From NCBI GenBank assembly GCA_038373865.1, contig JAXGGA010003871.1, positions 32,111 to 96,110 of the forward strand: a stretch of 64,000 nucleotides of DNA, written 5' to 3'. This document shows, piece by piece, positions 48,515-59,400 of this stretch (its first letter is position 1; every line of letters starts with the position of its first letter). Source of the stretch: Uloborus plumipes. Lineage: Eukaryota; Arthropoda; Arachnida; Araneae; Uloboridae. The notes beneath the pieces were generated by a model. It made no database searches and was not told where the DNA came from. It was given only the letters and a program-made list of their open reading frames with translations. The position numbers were made by a program, and so were the translations under genes.

Positions 48515-49165
48515 CAGGGTGTCCACTCCTATCGTGGACCAATAGCTAATTTCTAAACCGTTAGAGATAAGCATATAGTTCATTTAGGAAAAAATCTCCA
48601 AATTACGAAAGGAATTTTGGGTCCATTCAATGTTTTTCAAAAAATCAAATTTTGAAAGAGTTACGAAATTTAAATTTTTATACAGCCCCCCAGTCCTATC
48701 AATCATATTTAGTAAAACATTCTTGACACTGTAACGATAAAAACTAAAAAAAAATCACTCTTCTACGATAAAAATTGACCGAGTTATGCCGTTTTGAAAA
48801 ATCAAGATTTTGCATTATTTCATGACGTCATCGAGAGATCGCTTAAGGGACCGTATGCGAAATCCTTCAAAATCTTGATTTTTCAAAACGTCATAACTCG
48901 GTCAATTTTTGTCGTAGAAGAGTGATTTTTTTTTAGTTTTAAACGTTACAGTGTCAAGAATGTTTTACTAAATATGATTGATAGGACTGGGGGGCTGTAT
49001 AAAAATTTAAATTTCGTAACTCTTTCAAAATTTGATTTTTTGAAAAACATTGAATAGACCCAAAATTCCTTTCGTAATTTGGAGATTTTTTCCTAAATGA
49101 ACTATATGCTTATCTCTAACGGTTTAGAAATTAGCTATTGGTCCACGATAGGAGTGGACACCCTG
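48515..49165. mobile_element. 651 bp palindromic MITE, CAGGGTGTCC ends
   Basis: The TIRs begin CAGGGTGTCCACTCCTATCG, flanked by TA (48513-48514, 49166-49167). The inverted repeat runs almost to the centre (about 310 bp arms, very few mismatches). The unpaired middle at about 48822-48868 includes GATGACGTCATCG-like sequence. No coding content. Confidence 0.92.
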
Positions 49166-49543
49166 TATGTAACTAACTATATACTCATAAAGATTTGCTT
49201 GCAGAAGATATCGAAAAACTCTACAGTGTATCTAACGATTGCTACGAGAATGGTATAAGCACTTAATGATAAAGTTTACCGACAACGTCCAGTGAGTATG
49301 CGAAGAAAATTTTTAGTATATAAATAATGAGCTTGAAAAATAATAATGAGAGTAGATAAAGAGCCTGTAGAGAGTACCCAAATGCTGTATTGAAACAGTA
49401 ATTGGGTTCATAAAGAATGTTTAAAAGAGAAAAAAAGAATATTGAGATTAGTTATCATGTGGTTTGAAAAACGCTATTGATAGTTAAAGTTTATTTACAG
49501 AATATTTGAAGAATATTTTGAGATTATTTTTATACATGACCTA

Positions 49544-51015
49544 TCTCTACTAATAATAAAGCTGAAGGTTTGTCTTTCTGTCTGTCTGTTACGCGCGTAG
49601 CTCCAGAACCGCTCGGTCGAATTTCATGACACTTGGCACAAAATTAGTTTGTAGCATGTAGTTTTGCACTACGATTTTTCGAAAATTCCATTTCTATTCG
49701 AATTCTTGGCGGAAATTCAATAAAATAGGGAAGAAATATTTCATACACATTTTCAAGTCTTATGTCATTCGAAAGCTTGAAATTTTCTGCACAAAATGAA
49801 GTTTTTTCGAAGTTTCTACGATCATCACGAGAGCTGTAACAATTGTTTTTAGAATCCCCGAATTCAAGGCTTACCTTCAGTAAAGCAAGCCAAACGATTC
49901 TAAAATGGTTGAGCTCGAGAATAAAATTTGTTTGAAAATAGAGATGAAATGAATTATTTTGTCAACTGAAATCAACTTTTCATGTTGCTACCATGGTTAC
50001 GTTTTCATACTTATTTTTGTTTCGTTCTTTTTCCAGCGTTGCCAGACGTAGTATTTTTGATACTACGGTAGTATTTTTTCGGCCCAAATAAAGAGCGCAG
50101 TATTTTTCTGGCAACCCGGTTTCCAATATACTAATGACTTAATTAAAAGATTTGGCGGATTTTTTTTTTTCATTTTCATTGATTTTGCATTTCAGCAATA
50201 TTGATTTTGGCAACGCTTGGAAACAGTAGTAGGCGCGTCTTTCGCCCATTTAGCGAGAAAGGGCACAAAGATTAACCACATATCGTATAAATTGCGACAT
50301 TGCAACGTTCTTTTTAAAGTGTTTCATTTCGGAAAATAAATTGTTTTGTTTTTAAAGCTAGAGGAAACTTTCTTCTTCTTTCAAATTTTGGTAAGATTTC
50401 TGTTGGTTTCTGTGAGCAAAAAAATTGTTCTTATTTTCTCTTTTGGCTTATTTTTCTGCATCTCCCCTTGGGGTTGCATTCGAATGTCTCAAGGGGGTGT
50501 TTTACCCCTTTTATGGAGTAAATCAGTGTTAATTTTAATGCAGATGAATTGGCGCGACCACTTGGCGACATATCGCCAAGCCTTTGGTCGCCAAATATTT
50601 GTCGATAATTTGGCGATAAATTTGGCGATTTTTAAAAATTTTTTGGGGGGTTCAATTTGGCGCTATTGGCGATATTTTGCGAAAAATCCACTGAATGATG
50701 TTAAAATCGGCGATATTTAGGAGATTAATCATTGTAAAACATTTTTTTTGCATTGTTTCGTGGCAAACTAGAGATATAAATGTTTGAATTGTTATCTTGA
50801 TCACTCCAAGCACTATTTTAGCACTTAAGTCATCTACTAAGAAATTTACACGTAAAAGGAAGTAGTATGGGGTCCATACCAGATTTTTATATCATACTTT
50901 GAAGGAATTATAGTTGAATTATAACTAAAATAGAGCATTTTTTCTGCTATATCAATTATTTTACAAATGAACTTTTAATTTTATACCACGGGCAAAGCCG
51001 TGCGGGTACCGCTAG
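49544..51015 (+). mobile_element. 1.47 kb non-autonomous Helitron
   Basis: The 5' end is TCTCTACTAATAATAAAGCT with A at 49543. The 3' end is the hairpin CACGG-GCAAAG-CCGTG, then CGGGTACCGCTAG with T at 51016. A CTGTCTGTCTGT run follows the head. These termini are of the kind seen in arthropod Helitrons. No Rep/helicase sequence. The plus frame 50346-50720 runs through a GGCGATTT-type simple repeat and is not a gene. Confidence 0.85.
50550..50720. repeat. TTGGCG-rich repetitive patch in the Helitron
   Basis: Repeated TTGGCGA / TCGCCAA words in both orientations, giving a degenerate self-complementary patch. Confidence 0.6.
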
Positions 51016-51292
51016 TATAAAATATTTAGCGAGTTAAAATCACTGGTTACCAGTATGGAGTTAAAATCACTGGTTACTCTTTTCTTTTCTGGTAATATAT
51101 TACGTAAATAAATGAAAAGCATGCATTAATTCAACTCTTAGAGTTTCGGTAAAACATGGAGTTAGTATTTTGCGTATTAAACACGACATGAATAATTCAA
51201 AAGAAATTTTACTAATGAAAATAAAGGATATCTAAGTACAATTCCCAGTATTCGTTCATAATTAGGCGTAAAATGACTTGGACTTTTTTACG

Positions 51293-51442
51293 GTAAGGGC
51301 CATGCTCCACATCAGCGTAAAACGCGACCGAAACTGAAGGCAGAAACCGAAAATCCGGGTACTTTCCATAGGAATACCATTGAATCCATTTTACGCTTCT
51401 GCCTATTTTTTCTGCTTTACGTCGATGTGGAGCATGGCCCTA
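51293..51442. mobile_element. about 150 bp MITE, GGGCCATGCTCCACATC ends, copy 1
   Basis: AGGGCCATGCTCCACATCAG is complementary to the right end CGATGTGGAGCATGGCCCT. The interior has GGCAGAAACCGAAAATCCGG and TTTTACGCTTCTGCC. A copy lacking its right end is at 52997. Confidence 0.85.
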
Positions 51443-52420
51443 AGATTTCTAATGCACTCATACTACGGTAAGGGCTAAAATATAGCATACAAATCGGAAA
51501 TATTAACTTTAATGCTATTACATTAGCAACTGCAAGATTATTTGGTTCAAACTTGCAATAAGAATTACATATTTACAAAGTATTTTAGTTTTAAAGCACA
51601 TTTTTTTTCTCCCATTGCTTTTTCTCCTTGCGGTGAAGAAAAAGTATCTTATTTCGCTAAAATACACGTATTCACTTTTCGTTACAAGATTTTGTAAAAT
51701 AATGTTTCATGTGTGTTTGTATAAAAGTGTGAGATTCCCGTTATTGTATGAATGCTCTTAGGGATCATTTGTTTAAATAAAAGGTTTTTAGCTTTTTGAA
51801 AATAGCTTCTTAGAACCTTTTTTTCAGCGCGTTTTATACCGTACATTTAAAAGGGAAAAGGCATTTAGGGCCAGATGATTCTAACCGCGATGCTTACTAT
51901 GGTATAAATATTTATTTAAAACGTATTTTGATATCTTATATGATTCAAAATTCATGTGTTGTTTCATCATCAGCTGAACTCAGAAGTAGAAGAATAAATT
52001 AGTTTAGAAAAATAGATATTATTTACACATGTTCCGCATTGTATTCGTTAAAAGCGATTACTTGATTGAAGACAAGATATGGTGCTGTAAAAATGAATCA
52101 TAAAAAAGTCATTTACATTAAAGCAGAGAGCAGTTTACCGTTCACTAATTTTGTTTGCGAAAATGTTTTACAATGTTGTCCTCAAATGATAATTGATGAT
52201 ATAATTTTTCTATTCAATAAAAAAAAAGGCTTTTAAAACTTCTACTGGATCATCACAATGTGCAGGACACATTAAGCGCGTATTACGAGCAGTAAAACGA
52301 ATTATTCACTCAGAAGACCAACCTCTGGGCTACATAAAATGATCCAGGAAAAAAAAGTAGCCTTTTATATGTTTTCTTCCTTATAGCCTGCAACACAATA
52401 AACAACAAAACCTCTCTCAT
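51443..52420. other. AT-rich non-coding stretch
   Basis: Nothing supportable. Confidence 0.4.
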
Positions 52421-52424
52421 CTTC

Positions 52425-52740
52425 ATGGACTAGAAACCGATGTTTCGCGCCTACACTTTCCCTCGCGCAGCCCACCCCGGGTAAAAAGGCCCGGCCGGAG
52501 AGTGGAGGTTAACCGCATTGCGTCAGTTACTTTGCGCGCGTAACCTTGATCGCCCACCAAGTTTTTGAAGGCAGCCCGTGGCCCGGCCCTTCCTTCAAAC
52601 GTAGTAAAGCGCAACAACCCGTATCAATATTGTGACGTGGCCCATCAGGCTGAAAGGAAAGAGGTGCGACGAGGATTTTATTCAGATTCTGCCGCAGCAG
52701 TGAGTCAGTTTTCGATCGGAAATGTGTGGAGAGGGCAATT
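52425..52740. other. GC- and CpG-rich island, unassigned
   Basis: Markedly GC-richer than its surroundings, with GCGCGC, CCCCGGG and GGCCCGGCC motifs. Frames on both strands are open for 60-90 codons because GC-rich sequence has few stops. No splice-bounded or domain-bearing frame is recognised. It could be a promoter or CpG island, a first exon, or part of a GC-rich repeat. Confidence 0.45.
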
Positions 52741-52963
52741 CCACGGTAACAGAGGCATCAGTTTTTCACAAAACAACTTACAAAGGCTAGAAATAACTCA
52801 AGTTCTTCTTTTATTTCACAGAATTTAGGAAGAACGTGATCTCTACTACAAAATAATCCAGTTAAAATTTGAAGATTCCTGGAAAAATATTTAAATAATA
52901 GCATTTTCTCCGTAACGTACCAATTTCGTAAGATACTTCCGTTACGGGACCAAAATACCACAC

Positions 52964-52996
52964 TGCAAGAAATGAACTGTTGTTTTTACAGTATGA
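52964..52996 (+). repeat. truncated TACAGT-repeat element head
   Basis: CACTGCAAGAAATGAACTGT and TTTTTACAGTATGA are the family's left end. The sequence then switches abruptly to the GGGCC-type MITE. Confidence 0.85.
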
Positions 52997-53125
52997 GGGC
53001 CCTGCTCCACATCAGCGTAAAACGTGACCAAAACCGGAGGCAGAAACCGAAAATCCGGGTACTTTCCATAGGAACACTATGTAATCCATTTTACGTTTCT
53101 GCTTTATTTTTCTGCTTTACGCCAA
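52997..53125 (+). mobile_element. GGGCC MITE, copy 2, right end missing
   Basis: GGGCCCTGCTCCACATCAGC and the full interior of copy 1 (51293-51442) are present. The right TIR is lost after CTGCTTTACGCCAATGTAAT. Confidence 0.85.
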
Positions 53126-53129
53126 TGTA

Positions 53130-54120
53130 ATGAGAATGACAATTGCTGTGACTAAATCACAAAATAGTCACAGCAAGGAGTAGGAAACTTCTGGAAAAGC
53201 AATTTTTCCTTTCTGTAGAAGATAAATTTAAAAGAGTTGTCTGAAATACTGGCAGTAAAATTAAAGTTAATCACATTAGTAATAAACATTAAGCGCGTCC
53301 TGAACTAAACTTGTCTATTTTCCTGCACGACTACATTGGTTTTATAATATTGCCATCATACATCTCTTAATCTGACTCCAAATTAACTGTTTTCAAATTT
53401 CCCTTTTAAACAGCGTATATTATTTTCCAAAAGAGTGTATGCATTTTGTGTAGAAAAAAGAAGTTATAGTAGAAACGACACTATTCATTCTCTCAAGATG
53501 CGAAGCAATCATGTTTTATGAAGTTTTTAAATTTTCAATGATTTTATTTTCCGAAGAACATCTTAAACTTAAGCACATTATGTTGCATTATAAAAGCGTA
53601 CAAAAACAAGGAAACTAAGTTATACAAAGGGCTTTCAAGAAAAGAATGTAATATTTCGAAGTCAAAAAATATTGAAATAATAAGCAAATTTTAATTGATA
53701 CAATACTTTTATACTTTTTGACCTTAGGTATTTACTATTTTTGCCAGTTTGAATTGGTTTTTAATAATTACAACTCTAGTCAAATTAATAGTGATTTATA
53801 GTTGAGAATCCAATTCAGTTTTCCTTATTTTTTTTAAAGACAGCAAATAAATTTTGAAGAATTTTTTCAACCAAGTTTGTAATTATTGCAGCGCAGACTA
53901 CAGCACTTGTATGTGTCATTGTTGAAACATAAGGTTCTAGAAAATTCACTCAACTGTTGTTTCGCATGCAGTAATGTTCAAAAACAAAAAATCTAAAAAG
54001 TTTTTCGTAATCAGAGCAAAAAATGCAAAATTTTTTTTTCAAATAGGAAGTATCATTTTCTATCATTAAGAAAGGCCACAAGTTCCCTTTCTTTTCAGTA
54101 ACCCAGGAAGTAAAAATCAC
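53130..54120. other. AT-rich non-coding stretch
   Basis: Nothing supportable. Confidence 0.4.
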
Positions 54121-54177
54121 CTGCTGTTTAATGCTCAGCCGAAGTTGTCCATCGTGTGTAGATGAAGGGAAATTACG
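54121..54177 (-). other. candidate small exon (57 nt), minus strand
   Basis: The acceptor-like AATTAAATCCTCTTCAG (plus 54178-54194) and donor CAGCAG|GTGATT (GT at plus 54120-54119) bound 57 nt. The 57 nt are open in one frame (RNFPSSTHDGQLRLSIKQQ) and contain a short ATG-to-TGA frame in another. It could be a 5'UTR exon of the minus-strand gene whose signal-peptide exon is at 34424-34508. Chance is a serious alternative for so short a unit. Confidence 0.2.
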
Positions 54178-54480
54178 CTGAAGAGGATTTAATTGAATCG
54201 GTGGGTGTTTTCTCTCTGAGGTTGATTTTAGGTTGGTGTTAAAACGGTTCGGATAATATCTTTATTTGAATAATGTCTTTAATGATTCGTATGAGCTCAA
54301 CAGTTTGAAGGTTTTTCTATTTGGGAAAAATTGTTTCCTGAGAAAGAAAAAAAGGTATAAATGTGTGTCATTCTGTTATTAAATCTAAAAGAGCTTTTGG
54401 ATTTAACGAGGTGGTTTTAGTTCTAACTACTGAGAGGAGGAAGTAAACCGAATTTTCCTAACCAACTGAGAGAGAATTCA

Positions 54481-55095
54481 GTGGAAGTATCCGGTGCTGG
54501 TAGTTCTAATTTGTGTTTCCCGGAACATAGGACTGGGGAGGGGGGAGGGGATAATAATAAACAGTCATTGTGTTCTGTTCATAGACGAAAATGTAGAAAA
54601 GGAGAGGGTTAATTCGGGGGGGATTCCTATTACATTATAATTGTAAAATTACTTTACATTAGTATGGCTTTGAACATTGACGCACAGAACAACTACGCAT
54701 TATTTTTTAATTACTAGAAAACGATATTGTAAAAAGGAAAAGGAGGGAATAAATAAATAAATAAATAGGCAAAGAAATTATAAATAATAAGAATAATAAT
54801 AACAGAAGAAAATTTCATGGAAGTATCTTGTGCTGCAGGGATAATTTTTGTTTCCCGGAATGTAGGACTCTGGAGGGGGAAAATAATAATGAACAATCGT
54901 TCTGCTCTGTTCATTGATGGAAATGAGGAAAAGGGGACGTTTGTTCGAAAAAGGATTGATTCCTAAATATAATTGTAAAATTACCCTACACTAGAATCGT
55001 TTTAAACATTGACACACAAAAAAACCACGCATTATATTTTGATTAATGAAAAACGATATTGGAAAATGAAAAAAAAATGTAAATAAATAATAAAA
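54481..55095. repeat. tandem duplication, 336 bp period
   Basis: GTGGAAGTATCCGGTGCTGG (54481) and ATGGAAGTATCTTGTGCTGC (54817) start two diverged copies. Both carry GTTTCCCGGAA, AATAATAATNAACA, CTGTTCAT and AACGATATTG in the same order. Confidence 0.85.
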
Positions 55096-55100
55096 TAATA

Positions 55101-55140
<40 letters not shown>

Positions 55141-55141
55141 T
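55086..55141. repeat. (AAT)n microsatellite
   Basis: A tract of about 56 bp of AAT/ATA triplets, near-perfect. Confidence 0.95.
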
Positions 55142-55813
55142 TCAAATACCAAAAAAAAGTTCATGAAAATCGAAGCATTGATTGTATGACTAGAAAATAT
55201 TTTTTAAAATGCTCGTTTCAAAATGGATTGAGATTTGAATTGTCAAGTTAGTTTGTTATAGAAAAAAAAGTAAGATTTTAAGATAGAACTCAATAAGTAC
55301 TTTTCAAAATATTCTAGAGTGCCACTTTGCCTAATGGAAAAGTACTGGAAAGCCGCACTGAGGCGTTCCTGTTCATTTCATCCTTGGAAGTAACACTATG
55401 GGGGAAAATTGTATGCATTTTTGGCGACTGTTTAAAAAAAACCTCAACATGTTTAAAATAAACTTCTGCAGTCCACAGTGAGAAAAGCAGCTTTTATGAA
55501 TGTTTTTGACACACATTTAGCACAAAATATTAGGACACTCAGAGTAACTCTCTTACGTGGGCTCCGCTTGCATATTCATGGCGTACCTCAATGCAATAAG
55601 TGAGTAGATGTTTTCTATATTTTTTTGCTTGAGTTCACAGGTGATTGTTCACAATAGTGTGTAAACGATGTATAATATAGATTTAAACGCTTTCTAAATC
55701 CTCTACAGTTTTAACAAGTACATAATATTGAAATTTACAACAGTTGTTTTTATAGCAGTCTCATTTTCTGTCATACTAATTTCAATATTATCAGCAGTCA
55801 AAATAAACAGCAA

Positions 55814-56225
55814 CACTGCAAAAAATAAGCTGTTGTTTTTACAGTATAATAATGGCAGCCGAAGTTCCAATTTAAAACTGTAAAATGCATAGTAATAAAC
55901 TGTAAAACTAGCAATCTTGCAGTTTCTTACTGTAAAATTATATATTTTACAGTTTATTGCCGTAAAATGTTGCTGTATTATACTGTAAAAACAACAGTAT
56001 AATACTGGTAGCAGAGGTTCCAGTTTAAAACTGTAAAATACAAGGTAATAAACTGCGAAATTAGTAATTTTGCAGTTTATTATTGTAAAATCAGTAATTT
56101 TACAATTTAGTACTGTAAACGTAGGAATTTTATAGTTTATTACTGTAAAACTAGAAATTTTTGCAGTATATTAATTTAAAAATAGCTGCATTATACTGTA
56201 AAAACAACATTATTTTTTTACAGTG
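55814..56225. mobile_element. 412 bp TACAGT-repeat element, complete
   Basis: Head CACTGCAAAAAATAAGCTGT, tail complementary (ACAACATTATTTTTTTACAG then TG). It contains two ACTGTAAAAACAACAGTATA-type junctions and multiple TTTTACAGTTTATT units. The copy is uninterrupted and serves as the reference for the Helitron-split copy at 24841-27321. Confidence 0.88.
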
Positions 56226-56637
56226 AAGTTGTGCGTATTTTTAGGGTGATAGAAAGAGTTCATTAGCAACATTACAAAATTGTAGCATTCTCTTTTCCTC
56301 AATAATTATTATTTTTTAACTTACAATCAAATAAAATGTGTCATGTCATTCGTTTCTGTCATCTTAAATTTAAAAATGCGATCTGAGAACCTTTGAGCAA
56401 TTTTTGACTACAGATTTTTTCGGATCATGCTACCCGTTATAAATTATTCAGCAAAGGCAACCCTTATTAAAATAATTTGCTTCGTGAAACAACCGGGAAA
56501 TAAACAAGTTTAATCACTGAATTTCTAGAAAAAATCACTGTGTAAATCAATATGGATTTCTTAGTGATTATGCTTTTGAGGTGTTTCGAAAAGCAAGAAA
56601 GTATTTGAAAATGTACGAAATATAGGCACAATTAATA
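56226..56637. other. AT-rich non-coding stretch
   Basis: Nothing supportable. Confidence 0.4.
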
Positions 56638-56639
56638 TC

Positions 56640-57050
56640 AAATATTTAAGTTTACTAAGCCAGGAAGAATCGCATGAAGAGCACAATATTTTGAATAAAT
56701 ATTTAAGTTTACTAAACCAGGAAGAATCACATGAAGAGCACAATTATTTGAATAAATATTTAAGTTTACTAAACCAGGAAGAATCACATGAAGAGCACAG
56801 TATTTCGAATAAATGTTTAAGTTTACTAAACCAGGAAGAATCACATGAGGAGCAAAATATTTTGAATAAATATTTAAGTTTACTAAACCAGGAAGAATCA
56901 CATGAAGAGCACAATATTTTGAATAAATATTTAAGTTTACTAAACCAGGAAGAATCACATGAAGAGCACAATATTTTGAATAAATATTTAAGTTTACTAA
57001 ACCAGGAAGAATCACATGAAGAGCACAATATTTTGAATAAATATTTTAAA
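56640..57050 (+). repeat. 57 bp minisatellite, seven copies
   Basis: Seven units of 57 bp (ATTTAAGTTTACTAAACCAG then GAAGAATCACATGAAGAGCA) with few changes. Because 57 is divisible by three and the unit lacks stops in several frames, both strands show repetitive open frames. The plus frame encodes a 19-residue repeat (KYLSLLNQEESHEEHNILN) and is open from 56581 to 57090. Most substitutions between units change amino acids in that frame, which does not support coding constraint. Treated as a minisatellite; an acidic repeat protein is a weak alternative. Confidence 0.9.
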
Positions 57051-57525
57051 ACAGAACTAATTCATGATTCCGAAATGCTGTTAAAAATTTAATTTTTGAT
57101 TGGTTATAAAAACGATAGGTAATTTATTGACATTTAAATAAACTGGTTATTAAGTTTCTAGTTTTGTAGCTCAACTACGCTCACTTCACGAACTTCTAAA
57201 AAATCAACAACAATTTATGCACAAAAAATGAAGGAATAAAAAATAAAAAAACTAGATAAAAATATGAAATTAATTTTTGATTTCAAAGAATTGATATTTT
57301 TTTGTGTAAATTGATATTTTTTGTGGTGATAATATGATGAACTAGTTGTTCTTTCATACGAATAAGTAGTCTATCCAAAGAAAGCTAAAAGTAAATTTTT
57401 TTAGCCAGTTTTATGTCAAGCATTAAATTATTTAATTAAAAAAAGTCTCTTTTAATGTATTCCATACATATTTTTGAAATTTATATCTAAATTTTCAGCG
57501 GCCCTGGCATAAATAACAAAATCAG

Positions 57526-58160
57526 CTCTTGATCACCATTTTTGATTTTTCGCTATTTTTCGCTGAATATTTTTTCGCTGATTACAACTGAAAAAAAAAA
57601 TACGAATAAAAGCATTACATGAATATACATGAGTAATATTTCCTGTGAGTAAGCTACGCTTCAAATCAAACACCGAAAATAATGCAAGCGATTAAACTAT
57701 CCCAGTTGAACGACGCTTTCCCTAAAATAAATTCTGTAGAAGTTCTTTCCCTGTAGTGCTCAGAAGCCGAGCGGATAATACAGCAGACGGACAACAAGGG
57801 GCCCGTTTCGTCCCTCGAATACTTCTCTCAAAAACAAAAACGAAAGTCAACTCTTGAGCACCATTTTTAATTAATTTATTTTTTGGCCGATTAAAATTGA
57901 AAATAACTTTATGAATAAAAGCATTAAATGAAAATAAAGGAGTAATATTTCCTGTGAGTAAGCTACACTTCAAATAAAACACCGAAAATAATGCAAGCGA
58001 TCAAACTATCCCAGTTGAACGACGCTTTCCCCGCTGAGTAAATTCTGTAGAAGTTCTTTCCCTGCAGCGCTCAGAAGCCGAGCAGATAATACAGCAGACA
58101 GACAACAGGAGGCGCTTTTCGTCCTTTTCTCAAAAACGAAAACGAAAGCCAATTTGACTC
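57526..58160. repeat. tandem duplication, about 310-325 bp period
   Basis: GAGTAATATTTCCTGTGAGT (57631) recurs at 57940. About 200 bp then match closely, including ATAATGCAAGCGAT, AACGACGCTTTCC, TTCTGTAGAAGTTCTTTCCC and CTCAGAAGCCGAGC. The core is GC-richer than its flanks. Confidence 0.88.
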
Positions 58161-58520
58161 AAGATGAAATCTTTTCGAGCGCATCAGCCAAACGACCAAA
58201 CCGATTAATAACTTTTTTTCACACTTCCCGTCGCGCGAAGGTTAATTTCCTCCATGTGTTTGTGCGGTTAATATTGATGTTAACCCTGGAGCATACATTA
58301 TTAATCTTTGGATAGGAAAAAATCGGATATTAATCAAGAGTGTTTATAAAAGGCGATTTAGGCAAAATGAATCTAGTCATCGAGTTTAATGAGCAGATAG
58401 GAAGCAATCGATGTTATTGATGCTTTCCGATCACTGATGGTTCACACTAATCATTCAGCGCAGTCCGAGCGAGAGAGATTTCTATCGAGCTCTGAATGGA
58501 CATTTTATCGCTTTCTAATA
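58160..58520 (+). promoter_or_regulatory. possible enhancer or promoter-like region
   Basis: Dense in TAAT/ATTA words (GATTAATAAC, GGTTAATTTCC, GCGGTTAATATTGATG, ATTATTAATC) and with a good TATA box, TATAAAAG at 58345-58352. It sits directly after the duplicated block. Homeodomain-type motifs are cheap in AT-rich DNA, so this is only suggestive. No coding exon is seen downstream. Confidence 0.25.
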
Positions 58521-58792
58521 GTTTATGTCGTTCGTAAAACGTAAGCTGGCTTATCTTCAGTGTTTGCAGTCTAATAGTGTCTTGTTTTGTGGTTTTTTTT
58601 AAATATAGCTGCTTTTAACTTTAAGTACTCCATGAATTGTGTTTTTATGTGGAGACAAAACGGTTTCAAGGTTTGGAGAATTGCAAACTAAGAACAGTTT
58701 TGTTTTTCTTTGCCAAAATGATCTTGTCTCGTTACATCAAGGATACTATGATTGAGTTATTTAAAGCTTATATTTGCATTTATTGAATAACA

Positions 58793-59006
58793 CGAAACGA
58801 TTTAAATTCATGGAAAGATGCACTTTTCTTGATTTATAAATCGTTATAAAGCAATTTATACTCATGGAAAGATGTATTTTATTGATTTTTAAATCATTAT
58901 AAAACAATTTATATTCATGGAAAGATGTATTTTATTGATTTTTAAATCATTATAAAACAATTTATATTCATGGAAAGACGTATTTTATTGATTTTTAAAT
59001 CATTAT
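58793..59006. repeat. 54 bp minisatellite, four copies
   Basis: TTTATATTCATGGAAAGATG then TATTTTATTGATTTTTAAAT repeats about every 54 bp. The first copy is the most diverged. Confidence 0.88.
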
Positions 59007-59154
59007 ATTTCAAAACTAATCTCGTTATCATACATTAAAATACTATTAGAAGTTGCTGCTTTTCAAAAGAAATCATTACAAGTAATTTTGAAAAATATTT
59101 TTGATTTTTTTAGTCAGGAAATGGCATTAACAACGCTTGTGATAGGCATGTTAA

Positions 59155-59396
59155 CACTTTACCGACCGGTAGCGATTCGAACATCCTATGCCCTTTCACC
59201 GTCCGCTCAGCTGCAGATCGGGTAATTTGTACTTTTAACATTTTATTGTTAAACTATAAAATCCACAGATCGGTTCAAAGTCGATTAATCGACGCCCGGT
59301 CGGTAAGCGCCGGAGAGCAAACGTCGAATAATCGACGCCCGGTCGGTAAGCGCTGGGAACAAAACGTCGATTAATCGACGCCCGGTCGGTAAAGTG
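59155..59396. mobile_element. 242 bp TTAA-flanked MITE with internal tandem repeat
   Basis: TTAA at 59151-59154 and 59397-59400. The TIR is CACTTTACCGACCGG. The right half contains three copies of a roughly 53 bp unit built on GTCGATTAATCGACGCCCGG and TCGGTAAGCGC, each ending with the terminal CCGGTCGGTAA motif. Confidence 0.92.
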
Positions 59397-59400
59397 TTAA

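Noticed and set aside
50346..50720. 124-residue protein
   Set aside because: It starts at a non-ATG codon, is F/L-rich at first and then follows a GGCGAT simple-repeat patch inside a non-autonomous Helitron.
56561..57028. Cysteine-rich repeat protein on the minus strand (CSSCDSSWFSKLKYLFKI)
   Set aside because: It is the antisense frame of the 57 bp minisatellite.
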